Source: Variovorax paradoxus
GTDB taxonomy: Bacteria > Pseudomonadota > Gammaproteobacteria > Burkholderiales > Burkholderiaceae_C
Length of the DNA stretch: 64,000 bases
Assembly: GCF_022009635.1 (NCBI RefSeq)
Contig: NZ_CP091716.1
Coordinates: 5,229,501 to 5,293,500, forward strand
Reading direction: 5' to 3'
The position numbers and the translations under genes are program-made. The notes under the pieces are model-generated. The model made no database searches. It was not told the origin of the DNA and saw only the letters and a list, made by a program, of their open reading frames with translations. Positions 63,928 through 64,000 of this stretch are shown here, in pieces; position 1 is the stretch's first letter; every line of letters starts with the position of its first letter.

Positions 63928-64000
63928 GCTGGACCACGTCTATAAAAGCTTCGGGGCCAACCAGGTCCTGAAGGGCGTGTCTTTCGAAGTCGCCAAGGGC
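63911..64000 (+). CDS. Amino-acid ABC transporter ATPase (partial, cut by window edge)
   Basis: The first 30 codons are visible: MSPIVKLDHVYKSFGANQVL and then KGVSFEVAKG, the standard N-terminus of a GlnQ/HisP-type ATPase just before its Walker A. It overlaps the upstream permease gene by 17 nt. The receptor gene of this importer is not in the window and probably follows. Confidence 0.88.
   Translation, partial: MSPIVKLDHVYKSFGANQVLKGVSFEVAKG

Overview
The window is a GC-rich, gene-dense chromosomal segment of a betaproteobacterium. The best fit is Comamonadaceae, probably Variovorax or a close relative. The evidence is an RpoD with a long Lys/Ala-rich N-terminus, an EarP/EF-P(Arg32) pair, a phasin with a PhaR-type site, many Bug (TctC-like) periplasmic receptors, and many LysR/GntR-controlled catabolic operons. 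I found no tRNA, rRNA, CRISPR array, transposase or phage module. Species assignment is inference.

Layout. 1-2.9 kb: tartrate/D-malate dehydrogenase (cut by the left edge) and a haloacetate-dehalogenase-like hydrolase, divergent from a LysR gene. 2.9-9.3 kb: DMT exporter, pgsA and uvrC on the minus strand; earP, efp and a LOG-family gene on the plus strand. 9.3-18.4 kb: a long minus-strand run (TetR, small protein, DHA2 efflux pump, second MFS protein, rmuC, 2-hydroxyacid dehydrogenase, nhaD, pncB). 18.6-22.3 kb: CsbD, a small periplasmic Lys-rich protein, thioesterase and histone-deacetylase-like genes, phasin, SDR. 22.3-30.5 kb: YihY, then dnaG, rpoD, a Bcr/CflA exporter and an HPP-CBS membrane protein. 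30.6-34.8 kb: Bug receptor, CoA-transferase and HMG-CoA-lyase-like operon divergent from a LysR gene. 34.9-36.6 kb: degenerate MBL-fold protein and a DsbA-family protein. 36.6-46.3 kb: a livKHMGF-type ABC importer downstream of a VanA/GntR/VanB-like demethylase set, divergent from a MetE-like methyltransferase and a GST. 46.3-55.1 kb: cardiolipin synthase, a secreted metallopeptidase-like protein behind a structured leader, a permuted ROK-type kinase, a fused osmoprotectant receptor/permease, an orphan, a seven-bladed propeller lipoprotein and a small orphan. 55.1-55.6 kb: a non-coding stretch. 55.6-62.4 kb: a complete D-glucarate to 2-oxoglutarate operon with two Bug receptors and a FadR-type GntR regulator. 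62.5-64 kb: a polar amino-acid ABC importer running off the right edge.

How it fits together. A core block (repair, replication, transcription, translation, phospholipid synthesis) is interleaved with substrate-specific catabolic operons, each pairing uptake, activation and cleavage enzymes with an adjacent regulator. In several cases a palindromic operator is visible in the intergenic space: TetR at 12.08 kb, PhaR at 20.78 kb, LysR at 33.86 kb, GntR at 44.31/44.38 kb and at 61.50/62.45 kb. The least explained elements are a three-way-junction leader with a Shine-Dalgarno-masking hairpin (47.80-47.91 kb), the circularly permuted ROK protein (49.6-50.8 kb), and the Rieske/MetE-like/GST/Liv cluster (36.6-46.3 kb).
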